Assembly: GCF_014268755.2 (NCBI RefSeq)
Contig: NZ_CP077093.1
Span: forward strand, 2,468,001-2,532,000
Length of the DNA: 64,000 nucleotides
DNA from: Pseudomonas vanderleydeniana
GTDB lineage: Bacteria > Pseudomonadota > Gammaproteobacteria > Pseudomonadales > Pseudomonadaceae
Direction: 5' to 3'
The translations under genes and the position numbers were made by a program. This document shows, piece after piece, positions 9,001 to 17,777 of this stretch. Every line of letters starts with the position of its first letter. Position 1 is the first letter of the stretch. Under the pieces are notes generated by a model. The model saw nothing but the letters and a program-made list of their open reading frames with translations, did no database searches and was not told the DNA's origin.

Positions 9001-9960
9001 TCAGGCGACGGCGACGACGTCGAGAATCCGCTGGACGACCCGGTCCTGGTCGATCCCCGCCGCTTCGGCCTCGAACGACAGGATGATGCGGTGGCGCAGC
9101 ACATCGAACAGCACCGCCTGGATATCTTCCGGGCTGACGAAGTCACGCCCGGCCAGCCAGGCATGGGCACGGGCGCAGCGGTCGAGGGCGATCGAGCCGC
9201 GGGGGCTGGCGCCGTAGGCGATCCACTCGGCCATTTCCGCGTCGAACTTGGCCGGGCTGCGGGTCGCCATCACCAACTGGACCAGGTATTCCTCCACGGC
9301 GTCGGCCATGTACAGGCCGAGGATTTCCTTGCGCGCGGCGAAGATCGCCTGCTGGCTGACCCGGCGCTCGGGCTTGGCCTCGCCGTTCAGCGCTTCGCCG
9401 CGGGCCTGCTGGAGAATGCGCCGTTCCACGGCGGCGTCGGGGAAGCCGATCTTGACGTGCATCAGGAAGCGGTCGAGCTGGGCTTCCGGCAGCGGGTAGG
9501 TGCCTTCCTGCTCGATCGGGTTCTGGGTCGCCATCACCAGGAACAGCGGCGACAGGTCATAGGTACTGCGCCCTACGCTGACCTGGCGCTCGGCCATGGC
9601 TTCGAGCAGCGCCGACTGGACCTTGGCCGGAGCCCGGTTGATTTCGTCGGCCAGCACCAGGTTGTGGAAGATCGGTCCCTGCTGGAACACGAAACTGCCG
9701 GTTTCCGGGCGATAGATCTCGGTGCCGGTGATATCGGCGGGCAGCAGGTCGGGAGTGAACTGAATGCGATGGAACTGCGCCTCGATACCTTCGGCCAACT
9801 CCTTGATGGCCTTGGTCTTGGCCAGGCCGGGAGCCCCCTCGACCAGCATGTGGCCGTCGGCCAGCAAGGCGATCAGCAGGCGCTCGATCAGCTTTTCCTG
9901 GCCGAGAATCTGCGCTGAGAGAAAGGTTCGCAGCGCCAGCAGCGCTTCACGATGTTCCAT
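9001..9960 (-). CDS. MoxR-family AAA+ ATPase
   Basis: 319 residues, first gene of the operon. Walker A is GAPGLAKT (residues 42-49), Walker B is VLADEINR (about 102-109), and a sensor 1 stretch MATQNPIEQEGTYPLPEAQ is clear. The C-terminal lid ends in a conserved 'MATRSPAKFDAEMAEWIAYGASPRG' region, typical of the MRP subfamily. MoxR ATPases act as chaperones for VWA-domain proteins, here probably the two downstream. Promoter expected in 9961-10139, where I see only an AT-rich inverted repeat. Confidence 0.95.
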   Translation of the reverse strand: MEHREALLALRTFLSAQILGQEKLIERLLIALLADGHMLVEGAPGLAKTKAIKELAEGIEAQFHRIQFTPDLLPADITGTEIYRPETGSFVFQQGPIFHNLVLADEINRAPAKVQSALLEAMAERQVSVGRSTYDLSPLFLVMATQNPIEQEGTYPLPEAQLDRFLMHVKIGFPDAAVERRILQQARGEALNGEAKPERRVSQQAIFAARKEILGLYMADAVEEYLVQLVMATRSPAKFDAEMAEWIAYGASPRGSIALDRCARAHAWLAGRDFVSPEDIQAVLFDVLRHRIILSFEAEAAGIDQDRVVQRILDVVAVA

Positions 9961-10063
9961 CGATGAGTGTTCCTGGAGAGGGTGGGCGACGGCACGCGGA
10001 TAAATGTCGTCGCCGGGGGCGTTACTTTAATCCATCGAGGGTCGTGGCGACTAACGGACAAAG

Positions 10064-10092
10064 GGATTTTTGCGATTTTTCGGGAAAAATCC
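10064..10092. repeat. AT-rich inverted repeat between moxR and the next gene
   Basis: GGATTTTT at 10064-10071 is complementary to AAAAATCC at 10085-10092, with a 13-base loop. The hairpin follows the 10140-10496 gene on the minus strand and precedes moxR, so it may be a weak terminator or part of the moxR leader. Nothing else is evident in 9961-10139. Confidence 0.35.
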
Positions 10093-10139
10093 TGCGTTGT
10101 TGAGAGTCATTTCTCACGAATGTGGCGTACTTGCGATTT

Positions 10140-10496
10140 TCAGCCCAGTTCGCTGACGTAGGTGCCGGTGCCGTCGAGAATGTTCTTGAGTGTCTGCTCG
10201 ACCTCGCCCAGTTCAGACGCGTCGGTGTGGTGCAGGATTTCCAGGTGGTCCGCGCCATTGAGGGCGTCGGCATCGCCGGGTGCGACCTCGATCAGCAGGC
10301 GGGTGGCGCTGAAGGTCACCTTGACCCCGTCCAGGGTCGAAGGCTCGCCGTCGAGGGTGATTTCCAGCTCGTCCTCGTCCGGGTAGCGGGTCATCAGGAA
10401 CATCTCGCCCTTGTCGCTGTGGCAGCAGAGCATGGCCATGTTGTCTTCTTCATCGTCGCAGGGGTTGGCGATGAGGTGGGCGGTACTGAACGGCAT
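10140..10496 (-). CDS. Small acidic conserved hypothetical protein
   Basis: 118 residues, strongly acidic (DDEEDNMAM, YPDEDELEITLDGE), with no signal peptide or membrane segment. I do not recognise a domain. From memory, P. aeruginosa has one small hypothetical gene between gdhB and moxR, and this is probably its counterpart. It would then mark the boundary of conserved chromosome before the glycan cluster. The ATG at 10496 is preceded on the minus strand by a purine-rich AGGACACCCAGACC stretch that gives a modest ribosome site. Confidence 0.75.
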   Translation of the reverse strand: MPFSTAHLIANPCDDEEDNMAMLCCHSDKGEMFLMTRYPDEDELEITLDGEPSTLDGVKVTFSATRLLIEVAPGDADALNGADHLEILHHTDASELGEVEQTLKNILDGTGTYVSELG

Positions 10497-10614
10497 GGTC
10501 TGGGTGTCCTGTGGGGAACGGGGTAGAAGGGATATTTTGCCTGTATCCGCGATATTTTTCAGAAGTGGATGAAGGTCACCCGATGTCTGGGACGTTTTTT
10601 CTTCGCGTCGGGCC

Positions 10615-10809
10615 TCAAGCGGATGATTGTAGGAAGTATCTTGGCTTGAACTTCCAGCATTCCATGAAGTGTTCAGAGTTCTCGTATAGACCTGTCATTT
10701 CTGACAGTAGACGATATGTGTCGAAGTCTTGATAATCATCGCCAAGCCGAGTTTCCGCGTTGTCCGGTTCAAGATTTTCCTGGAAATCTTCTAACGGAGG
10801 AATAAGGCC
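10615..10809 (-). pseudogene. Possible gene remnant upstream of the glycan cluster
   Basis: The 10497-10809 gap has no convincing intact gene. On the minus strand, however, a frame ending at 10615 reads like real protein: LEDFQENLEPDNAETRLGDD, then YQDFDTYRLLSEMTG and ENSEHFMECWKFKPRYF. The only ATG for this frame lies inside the glycosyltransferase on the other strand, so it may be the 3' end of a gene truncated when the cluster arrived. Composition is less GC-rich than the flanks. It could equally be chance coding; no homology is claimed. Confidence 0.2.
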
Positions 10810-11730
10810 TTGAAAGTCTCGATCCTGATGTGCACGTATAATGGCCAGCGCTTCCTGGCCGAGCAGATCAACTCCTTTGAACGCCAGAGTCACTCCAATT
10901 GGAGTCTGGCGGTATCCGATGACGGCTCCAGTGATGCCACTTTGGAAGTAGTCGAAAGTTGTGCTGGTGATTGGCCGGTAGGACGCCTGCAAGTATTTTC
11001 CGGACCGCGCAAGGGATTTGTCGCCAATTTCCTATCGTTGACCTTTCGTCCCGAAGTTCAGGCCGATTTTTATGCCTGGTCGGATCAGGACGATATCTGG
11101 AACGAAGACAAGCTCGAAACTGCGCTGATGTGGCTGCAGGGTATTCCCGAACAGGTTCCGGCGCTGTATTGCGGTCGTACCCAACTGATCTCGGAGTTGG
11201 GTATCGGCACCGGCCGGTCCCCGCGTTTCTCCCAGCCCCCGGATTTTGCCAATGCCCTGGTGCAGAGCATCGGCGGTGGCAACACCATGGTGTTCAACCA
11301 TGCCGCTCGTGAACTGCTGCGCGAGGCGGGGCCGGACGTGTGCATCCCTTCCCATGACTGGTGGGCCTACCAGTTGGTATCCGGTGCCCGTAACGGGGTG
11401 GTTTTCTACGATCCCCAGCCCAGGACGCTCTATCGCCAGCACAAGGCCAACCTGGTCGGCAGCAATGCCGGTTGGCTGGCTCGTCTCTCTCGGATACGCC
11501 TGTTGATCCATGGCCGTTTTCATGAGTGGAACCGGCAGAACATCCAGGCGCTGGAGTTGATGGGGCATCGACTGGATAGAAGCAACGTCGAAATACTGTC
11601 TCTCTTCAAGACCGCTCGCGAGCAACCGTTGTTTTACCGGCTCTCGGCTATCAGGCGTTCCGGTGTGCGCAGGCAGACAACCGGCGGAAATCTGGGGCTG
11701 ATGTTTGCAGCCTTGATCAGAAAGATCTGA
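10810..11730 (+). CDS. GT2-family glycosyltransferase
   Basis: 306 residues. The GT-A fold is clear: KVSILMCTYNGQRFLAEQI at the start, the nucleotide-binding VSDDGSSDAT, the DXD-containing FYAWSDQDDIWN and a later SIGGGNTMVF and HDWWAYQLV region. The ASDQDDIW style is seen in rhamnosyl- and related transferases of O-antigen and rhamnan pathways. I cannot name donor or acceptor. The start is TTG at 10810, with GGAGG at 10796-10800 nine bases before it; no ATG in frame fits. First gene of the seven-gene plus-strand cluster. Confidence 0.88.
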   Translation: MKVSILMCTYNGQRFLAEQINSFERQSHSNWSLAVSDDGSSDATLEVVESCAGDWPVGRLQVFSGPRKGFVANFLSLTFRPEVQADFYAWSDQDDIWNEDKLETALMWLQGIPEQVPALYCGRTQLISELGIGTGRSPRFSQPPDFANALVQSIGGGNTMVFNHAARELLREAGPDVCIPSHDWWAYQLVSGARNGVVFYDPQPRTLYRQHKANLVGSNAGWLARLSRIRLLIHGRFHEWNRQNIQALELMGHRLDRSNVEILSLFKTAREQPLFYRLSAIRRSGVRRQTTGGNLGLMFAALIRKI

Positions 11731-11810
11731 GTTGCTGTCTTCGCGTTCCTCCGGTTTCTGTCTGACCTGATTGCAACTCAGGTGTTTCCTATTGTCAGGG
11801 GTTTCATTGC

Positions 11811-12629
11811 ATGCATCCACTCACGAGCAAATCGAGAGATATGTCCAGAGGGCTGTGGCACCAGCGAAATCTTATACTGATGTTGGTTCGGCATGAACTT
11901 GCCAGGCGTTGTCATGGGGCGCTTTTGAAACTGCTAGGGTCGTCGGTCTATCTGCTGTTCATGGTGGCTGTCTATACGTTTGTCTTTGGTGTAGTGCTCA
12001 AGTCCAACTGGAGCGTTGATGGCACTTTGCCTTTTTCTTTTCCCCTGACTCTTTTCATCAGCCTGATTGTTTTCAGTCTTTTTTCCGAATGCATTGCTCG
12101 ATCACCACAGTTGGTGCTTGCCCACAGCTACTACGTGAAGCGGATCGTTTTCCCCTTTGAGGTATTACCGCTGGCGCTGCTGGCAGGTGGGGCCCTTCAG
12201 TTCCTGATCAACCTCTGCGCCTGGTTGATCCTTTGCGCACTGTTTTTTCAGATACCGCCCTTGAGTTCGCTGTTGTTGCCTCTGGTGATATTGCCATTGC
12301 TGCTCTTCACTCTGGGGGTGTCCTGGATATTGGCCTCGCTGGGTACCTACCTGCGCAATCTGGGACCGTTGGTCGGCGTATTGCTGACGGCGTTGTTGTT
12401 TCTGTCGCCGATCTTCTATCCGATCGAGGCGGTGCCTGAGTCCTGGCGCGACCTCATGTATCTCAACCCGTTGACCCTGGTGATCGAAAACACCCGGCAG
12501 GTGATGCTTTGGGGGCGGCTGCCGGATCTCTCCACCTGGTCGTTGTCGGTATTGGCCAGTGCTGGAGTGGCCTGGTTCGGCCTGGTGTTTTTTCAGAGAG
12601 CTCGCGGAGGATTTGCCGATGTCCTCTGA
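11811..12629 (+). CDS. wzm: ABC-2 permease of a glycan exporter (Wzm-like)
   Basis: 272 residues with about six hydrophobic segments (for example SSVYLLFMVAVYTFVFGVV, FLINLCAWLILCALFF, LLTALLFLSPIFYPIEAVP). The motif SPIFYPIEAVPESWRDLMYLNP is characteristic of Wzm/RfbA permeases, which carry lipid-linked O-polysaccharide across the inner membrane. Its 3' end overlaps the ATPase gene by 11 bases, as usual for a permease-ATPase pair. 80 bases separate it from the glycosyltransferase upstream. Confidence 0.92.
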   Translation: MHPLTSKSRDMSRGLWHQRNLILMLVRHELARRCHGALLKLLGSSVYLLFMVAVYTFVFGVVLKSNWSVDGTLPFSFPLTLFISLIVFSLFSECIARSPQLVLAHSYYVKRIVFPFEVLPLALLAGGALQFLINLCAWLILCALFFQIPPLSSLLLPLVILPLLLFTLGVSWILASLGTYLRNLGPLVGVLLTALLFLSPIFYPIEAVPESWRDLMYLNPLTLVIENTRQVMLWGRLPDLSTWSLSVLASAGVAWFGLVFFQRARGGFADVL

Positions 12630-13968
12630 GATCGTCTTGTGTGTCGAGGGGCTGTCAAAGTGTTACCGGAGCTATGGCAGGCCCCGCGACCGGTTGCTGC
12701 AGATGCTGCCGTTGGCGCACGGCTTTCCCTGTCGTGAGTTCAGGGCGCTGGAGAATGTCTCGTTCGAAATGAACAGGGGCGAGGCGATTGGTGTCGTCGG
12801 TCGTAAGGGGGCTGGCAAGTCAACGCTGTTGCAACTTATCTGTACGACCCTGAGCCCTACCTCGGGAAGCGTTTTCGTCAATGGGCGTGTGGCTGCGCTG
12901 CTGGAATTCGGGGCCGGCTTCAATCCCCGGCTCACGGGGCGCGAAAATGTCTATATGGTCGCCACCCTGCATGGCCTGGGCAAGGACGAGATCGATCAGC
13001 GGTTTTCCGCTATTGCCGCCTTTGCCGATATCGGCGGCTTCATGGAGCAACCGGTGAGTACCTATTCGAAGGGTATGCACGTGCGCCTGGCATTTGCCGT
13101 TATTGCCCATGTCGACGCCGATATCCTCTTGATCGACGAAGTGCTGGCGATCGCTGATGGCTGCTTTGTCGAGCGGTGCCTGCGTTTTCTTCATGGTTTC
13201 AAGCAGCGGAATTCGGTGATTGTGGTCAGCGACGATACGGCGGCGATCATCGATTTGTGTGACAGGGTGATCTGGCTGGACCGGGGTACGCGAAGGCAGC
13301 TCGGAGAGCCTGGCGCGGTCTGTGGGGCCTATAGGGATGATCTGGCGGTTTCGACGAAGGTTGGGCGGCGCTCAGATACTGATGAAGAGGGGCAACCGTC
13401 CACGCCATTCGGGCCTGGGGTTTCGTCGGGGCCGGCCCGACGTATCGGTGAGATCAACGCTCGTGGCCTAGTTGCCGACCTGCAGGTGTTCCGTTTTGAT
13501 CCCGGCGCTTCCGGCACATTCGGCGGATGGGAGGCCCGCATCGTTCGCGTCGGCCTCAATGATCTTGCCGGTGTCGGACTCACCTGGGTGTCCGGTGGCG
13601 AACGGGTCGCTCTGCGGGTCGAGGCGCAGGTGCATGTTCAGACGGAACGCCCCGTCATCGGGTTTTCCGTCAAGGACTCCCTGGGGCAGACCCTGTTCGG
13701 TGATCACGTCTGTACCGGTCCCATGGGCAAGCCGGGTGCCGCGGCGGCGGGTGCCTGGCTGACGGTGGAGTTCGAGTTCCTCATGCCCAGGCTGGCCAGG
13801 GGCGACTATGTCATTCAGGTCGCCATTGCCGATGGCGAGCGCAACGATCATCGGCAGTTGCACTGGTGTGACGAGGCGCTGCTGATCCGATCGCATCATG
13901 ACCCTCTGGCGGAGGAGGCGCGCGGCATTGCGCTCGTGGACAACGGCCTGAACATGGGTGGCCTGTGA
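12619..13968 (+). CDS. wzt: ABC exporter ATPase with C-terminal glycan-binding domain (Wzt-like)
   Basis: 449 residues. Nucleotide-binding domain: Walker A GRKGAGKST (about 61-69), signature YSKGM (149-153), Walker B ILLIDE (169-174). The H-loop His is missing: the usual SHD reads SDD (Asp205), in VIVVSDDTAAI. After a linker (about 255-290), a beta-rich Wzt_C domain (about 300-440) with VEAQVHVQTERPVIGFSVKD should recognise the exported polymer end. The ATG at 12619 has CGGAGG eight bases upstream; the frame opens earlier at 12559 but without that site. It pairs with the permease before it. Confidence 0.92.
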   Translation: MSSEIVLCVEGLSKCYRSYGRPRDRLLQMLPLAHGFPCREFRALENVSFEMNRGEAIGVVGRKGAGKSTLLQLICTTLSPTSGSVFVNGRVAALLEFGAGFNPRLTGRENVYMVATLHGLGKDEIDQRFSAIAAFADIGGFMEQPVSTYSKGMHVRLAFAVIAHVDADILLIDEVLAIADGCFVERCLRFLHGFKQRNSVIVVSDDTAAIIDLCDRVIWLDRGTRRQLGEPGAVCGAYRDDLAVSTKVGRRSDTDEEGQPSTPFGPGVSSGPARRIGEINARGLVADLQVFRFDPGASGTFGGWEARIVRVGLNDLAGVGLTWVSGGERVALRVEAQVHVQTERPVIGFSVKDSLGQTLFGDHVCTGPMGKPGAAAAGAWLTVEFEFLMPRLARGDYVIQVAIADGERNDHRQLHWCDEALLIRSHHDPLAEEARGIALVDNGLNMGGL

Positions 13969-14005
13969 AGAACTCCATGCATTCATCGACGAGAAGGAAC
14001 CGCCC

Positions 14006-14785
14006 ATGATGGAGGGACTCAGGGATCTGCTGGCGGCGGCCTCCAGGCGGGATATCTGGCTGAGTTTCGCTCTGAGCGACACCCGGGCGCGTTATGCGAG
14101 AAGTACGCTGGGGCCCTGGTGGATAACCCTGGGTACCGGCTTGGGGGTCATCGGGTTGGGCCTGGTATGGAGTGCGGTCATGGGGCTGGAGCTGCGGACG
14201 ATGTTGCCCAATCTCGCCGTGGGCCTGGTCCTGTGGTTCATGATTTCCGGGGTCATTGCCGAGTCGTCGAATTGCTTTGTCAATCAGTCCGCCATCATTC
14301 GGAATTACTCGTTGCCACTGTCACTGCATATACTGCGTCTGCTTTCCAAGCATCTGATCAACTTTTCGCACAATGTATCGATTGTGCTGATTGTCTTCTG
14401 CATATACGGCTTTCCAACGGCCATTAACTTTTCCAGGGCGTTACTTGGTCTCCTGCTGGTCATCGTGAACCTTTGGTGGATGGCCTTGCTGATCGCTACT
14501 CTGGGCGCCAGGTTCCGGGATCTCGGGCCGTGCATCGACGCCTTGATGCCGATTCTGTTCTTCATGACGCCGATTCTCTATAAGAAATCCGATGTTGTTT
14601 CCAGTCTTTCCTGGTTTGCCTTCAATCCCATCGCCACGCTGTTTTCCCTGGTAAAGAATCCGCTGCTTTCATTGCCGGTCGATACTTTCGACTATTTGAG
14701 CATGGCCATTTTCAGCCTGGCTGGCTGGGTTCTGGCTGTCGTGGTTTTTGGGCGACATAAAAAACACATTGTCTTTTGGGTCTGA
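14006..14785 (+). CDS. Second ABC-2 permease of a glycan exporter
   Basis: 259 residues with about six membrane segments (WWITLGTGLGVIGLGLVWS, LAVGLVLWFMISGVIA, NVSIVLIVFCIYGF, LMPILFFMTPILYKKS). The early motif RARYARSTLGPWWITLG is typical of KpsM/Wzm-type polysaccharide exporters. ATG 14006 is preferred over the upstream frame start at 13958, since GAAGGA lies seven bases before it; ATG 14009 is an alternative. It is not closely similar to the first permease, so this looks like a second transporter and not a tandem duplicate. One base separates it from its ATPase. Confidence 0.9.
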   Translation: MMEGLRDLLAAASRRDIWLSFALSDTRARYARSTLGPWWITLGTGLGVIGLGLVWSAVMGLELRTMLPNLAVGLVLWFMISGVIAESSNCFVNQSAIIRNYSLPLSLHILRLLSKHLINFSHNVSIVLIVFCIYGFPTAINFSRALLGLLLVIVNLWWMALLIATLGARFRDLGPCIDALMPILFFMTPILYKKSDVVSSLSWFAFNPIATLFSLVKNPLLSLPVDTFDYLSMAIFSLAGWVLAVVVFGRHKKHIVFWV

Positions 14786-14786
14786 T

Positions 14787-15512
14787 ATGGCATCCATACA
14801 GTTGAAGGATCTTTCTCTGCGCTTCCCGGTTATTACCGAGGCGGGTGCGTCACTCAGAAAGCAGTTGGTCAGGATGAGCACCGGAGGAAGTATCTCCAGT
14901 GATAACTCCCACACGGTTCATATCCAGGCATTGAAAGACATCAGCCTCACGCTGGTCGATGGCGACCGAGTGGGGTTGGTCGGTCACAATGGTTCAGGCA
15001 AGAGCAGCCTGCTCAGGACGCTGGCCGGAATCTATACGCCTTCCAGCGGTACTCGCCATCTGCAAGGTAGCGTTCGTGCCCTGTTCGAGCTTGGCGTCGG
15101 TATGGACCATGAATTGTCGGGGCGGGCGAATATCGATCGCCTGGCGCGGCTTTACGGTTTTCCGTTGCGCAAGGTGCAGCAGGACATTGCCGAGATCGAG
15201 GAGTTTTCCGGATTGGGCGGCTATCTGGATCTGCCGATCCGATCCTATTCCTCGGGTATGCAACTGCGGCTGATATTCGCCATCTCGACCCTCTATTCCA
15301 GTGACATCCTGCTGATCGACGAAGTCTTCGGCGTTGGCGACGAATCTTTCCAGGAGAAGGCGCGGCAGCGTATGGAAAACATGATGCACAGTTCGAAGAT
15401 AGTGGTCATGGCCTCGCATTCGAAGGAGTTGCTTAACAAGTTCTGTAATAAAACCATCAGGCTCGAATCGGGCAGCATCGTGGCGATCGAGTCGATCAAG
15501 GAGAGGGTATGA
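14787..15512 (+). CDS. Second ABC exporter ATPase, short form without glycan-binding domain
   Basis: 241 residues. Walker A GHNGSGKSS (66-74), signature SYSSGM, Walker B ILLIDEVFGVGDE, and an intact H-loop in VVMASHSKEL. The N-terminal insert between strand 1 and the core (RKQLVRMSTGG...) is typical of polysaccharide ABC ATPases. There is no Wzt_C extension, as in exporters that release on chain length rather than a terminal cap. The start ATG follows the permease stop by one base, and its stop overlaps the next gene (ATGA). Confidence 0.92.
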   Translation: MASIQLKDLSLRFPVITEAGASLRKQLVRMSTGGSISSDNSHTVHIQALKDISLTLVDGDRVGLVGHNGSGKSSLLRTLAGIYTPSSGTRHLQGSVRALFELGVGMDHELSGRANIDRLARLYGFPLRKVQQDIAEIEEFSGLGGYLDLPIRSYSSGMQLRLIFAISTLYSSDILLIDEVFGVGDESFQEKARQRMENMMHSSKIVVMASHSKELLNKFCNKTIRLESGSIVAIESIKERV

Positions 15513-16933
15513 GTAAGGCTGCAATTTTCAGGATTGCCAAAGTGACCGCATTCGAGATATTGGGTCCATATGCCTGCCGGCTCGCCTTGGCAAGCTTGCG
15601 TGAGGGGCGGCCGCTATCCGGTCTTTCTTCGCGGGTCAGGTTGGCCTATTACCTGCTGAAAGCGGCGAATGTGTTCCTTCCATTGTCCGCCTTGATGCGC
15701 GAACAGGAAAAGTCGGAGCTCGAACGACCACAACTCTATGATGAGCATTTGCTCAATCTGATGGTCAACAGGGCTTATGATTTGCCAGAGGTGGTTGTCG
15801 ATGAGCAGGCCCCCGTGCGTATAAATGTGCTGGTGCCTGCCTTTACGATCAATACTATCTCTGCGGGTTTTTTTGGTGTTTTCAATGTGGCGATGTTTAT
15901 TGCGCAGCAGGGCTATCGCGTTCGCCTGGTGCTGTTTGATAACTTCTATTATGTCGAAGAGGAGTTTCGGGAATCTTTGAAGAAGTTTCCCTCGATGGAA
16001 AGCCTCTTCGAATTGATGGAGATCGAGTACATAGGTTCGCGGATCGTACCATTGAGGGTTTCGCCAAGAGATAACTGCGTCGCTACCGTCTGGTATAGTG
16101 CCTACTTTGCCAACAAAATTGCCCAAATGACGGGGGCGCGTCCATTTCTTTATCTGATTCAGGATTTTGAGGCGGCCTTTCATCCGTTCAACAGTCAGTA
16201 TTGTATCTCCAGAAATTCCTACGATTTCAATTACCACACCTTGTCGTCGTCGAGTGCTCTATTGGAGTATCTCAAGAGCAACGCCATCATTCCTGAGCGG
16301 CAGGCCTTGCAGTCGATGAGCTTTGATAATGCCTGCTCTTCTTCGATTTATGCGCAGGAAGAGTTTCATGAGCAAAAGAGGAGGGGGCGCAAGCGGTTTG
16401 TGTTCTACAGTCGCCCTGCGGTAAACCGGAACATGTTCGAAATGGCTGCGCTGGCTTTGATCGATGCGTTCAAGAAAGGGGCATTCGATGGAGGGGACTG
16501 GGAGTTCTACGGTATGGGCATCGGCAATGCCTCGGTTCGCTTGGCTGAGGGAGTGGAGGTGGTGCAGTTGCCCAGAATGCCTCTGGATGAATATGAGGCG
16601 GTCACCAAGACCTTCGATCTCTGCCTGACGCTGATGTCCTCACCACACCCCAGTCTGATCCCGATGGACCTTGCCGCTTCGGGGGCCATTGTCGTCACCA
16701 ATACCTTTGCCACCAAGACCCCGGATTATCTTTCCGATATATCGAGGAACATCATTGCGGTGCACCCTGATCTGCATCAATTGTCCTCGGCCCTCATCGA
16801 GGGCGTCAGGCGTACTGATGATGTTCAGTCCCGTTATGAAAATGCTGCAGTGAATTGGCCCAGGTCCTGGGCGGAAACCTGGACTGAAAAACATCGAGTA
16901 TTCATCCGGGAGGTTTTTGCCGATGCAAAGTGA
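15509..16933 (+). CDS. WsaF-like glycosyltransferase
   Basis: 474 residues with no signal peptide. The central and C-terminal halves resemble the GT4 rhamnosyltransferase WsaF: RINVLVPAFTINTISAGFFG, then FLYLIQDFEAAFHPFNSQY, RKRFVFYSRPAVNRNMFEMA, and LCLTLMSSPHPSLIPMDLAA SGAIVVTNTF. The Glu-containing tract near the last block is where GT-B enzymes bind the nucleotide sugar. This supports a rhamnose-containing glycan, but the donor is inferred. Start ATGA overlaps the ATPase stop. Base composition is lower in GC than sbcDC or gdhB. Confidence 0.8.
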   Translation: MSKAAIFRIAKVTAFEILGPYACRLALASLREGRPLSGLSSRVRLAYYLLKAANVFLPLSALMREQEKSELERPQLYDEHLLNLMVNRAYDLPEVVVDEQAPVRINVLVPAFTINTISAGFFGVFNVAMFIAQQGYRVRLVLFDNFYYVEEEFRESLKKFPSMESLFELMEIEYIGSRIVPLRVSPRDNCVATVWYSAYFANKIAQMTGARPFLYLIQDFEAAFHPFNSQYCISRNSYDFNYHTLSSSSALLEYLKSNAIIPERQALQSMSFDNACSSSIYAQEEFHEQKRRGRKRFVFYSRPAVNRNMFEMAALALIDAFKKGAFDGGDWEFYGMGIGNASVRLAEGVEVVQLPRMPLDEYEAVTKTFDLCLTLMSSPHPSLIPMDLAASGAIVVTNTFATKTPDYLSDISRNIIAVHPDLHQLSSALIEGVRRTDDVQSRYENAAVNWPRSWAETWTEKHRVFIREVFADAK

Positions 16934-17777
16934 AAAAGACCTCGAGGAGTGTCTCCGTGCTGTCGGTATCAAATATGGTTGTGACAAGGTGGTCCCGCAC
17001 AACTACCAGGGTTTCTACGCGACTCACCTGCGCGATTACGTAGGGCGCCCGTTCAAACTGCTGGAAATCGGCGTGGGTGGAGAGAGCGCAGACCCGGGCG
17101 GTGCTTCACTGAAGCTATGGGCTGAGGTTTTTCCTCTGGCAAGGGTCCATGGCCTGGACATCTACGATAAAAGCGCCCTGGACAGCGACAGGATCCGTAC
17201 CTTTGTTGTCGACCAGGGTGATCCGCTCGCACTGGATCGTTTCATGAAACGACACGGTCCATTCGACATCATCATCGACGATGGCAGCCACAGGCGCAGC
17301 GATCAGTTGACCAGCCTGTTCAATCTGATAACCGGAGTAGTGGCCGGAGGATATTACATTCTCGAGGATTACTTTACGTCCTACTGGCCCGTTTATGACG
17401 GCTCGACCCTGGCCAAGGATTTCCTCGATACGCCTGTGCGCTGGCTTAAACAGGCCATCGATATCATCAATCGGAACAACCTGCTTTCCCAGGAGATGAA
17501 AGCACTGATTCCGGACTGGGAGATCGAGGCGTTGCATGTCTACCCCGGTGTGGCTTTTCTGAAAAAAGGGGCGGGCCCCAACCGCAGTGAATTGCCCAGG
17601 GGCGATTTTGTCGAAAACCAATTGCAGCTGGATGAGCTCAGGTATGGCGGCTGCAAGGCCTGGTTTCTCGATCATGCCCGTGATCCGATGAACTATCTGG
17701 CGCTGCTGCATAATCTCAGGCAGGCGCTGGACGATGAGATTGCCGGCCTTCAGGGGGATGGCAAACGCGAAAGCTGA
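16923..17777 (+). CDS. SAM-dependent methyltransferase, last gene of the glycan cluster
   Basis: 284 residues. The SAM-binding loop KLLEIGVGGESADPGGASLK, followed by VHGLDIYDKS and DIIIDDGSHRRSDQ, is typical of the macrocin/demethylmacrocin O-methyltransferase type. It probably methylates a sugar of the exported glycan; a terminal methyl group is a known chain cap recognised by Wzt C-terminal domains, which would fit the first transporter. ATG 16923 has GGGAGG nine bases upstream; an in-frame TTG at 16917 is too close to it. It overlaps the preceding gene by 11 bases. Confidence 0.82.
   Translation: MQSEKDLEECLRAVGIKYGCDKVVPHNYQGFYATHLRDYVGRPFKLLEIGVGGESADPGGASLKLWAEVFPLARVHGLDIYDKSALDSDRIRTFVVDQGDPLALDRFMKRHGPFDIIIDDGSHRRSDQLTSLFNLITGVVAGGYYILEDYFTSYWPVYDGSTLAKDFLDTPVRWLKQAIDIINRNNLLSQEMKALIPDWEIEALHVYPGVAFLKKGAGPNRSELPRGDFVENQLQLDELRYGGCKAWFLDHARDPMNYLALLHNLRQALDDEIAGLQGDGKRES

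Noticed and set aside
10511..10732. 73-codon plus-strand frame before the glycosyltransferase
   Set aside because: No ribosome site, no domain, poor composition.
14669..14914. Minus-strand frames inside the second exporter genes
   Set aside because: Opposed to certain ABC genes and without features.
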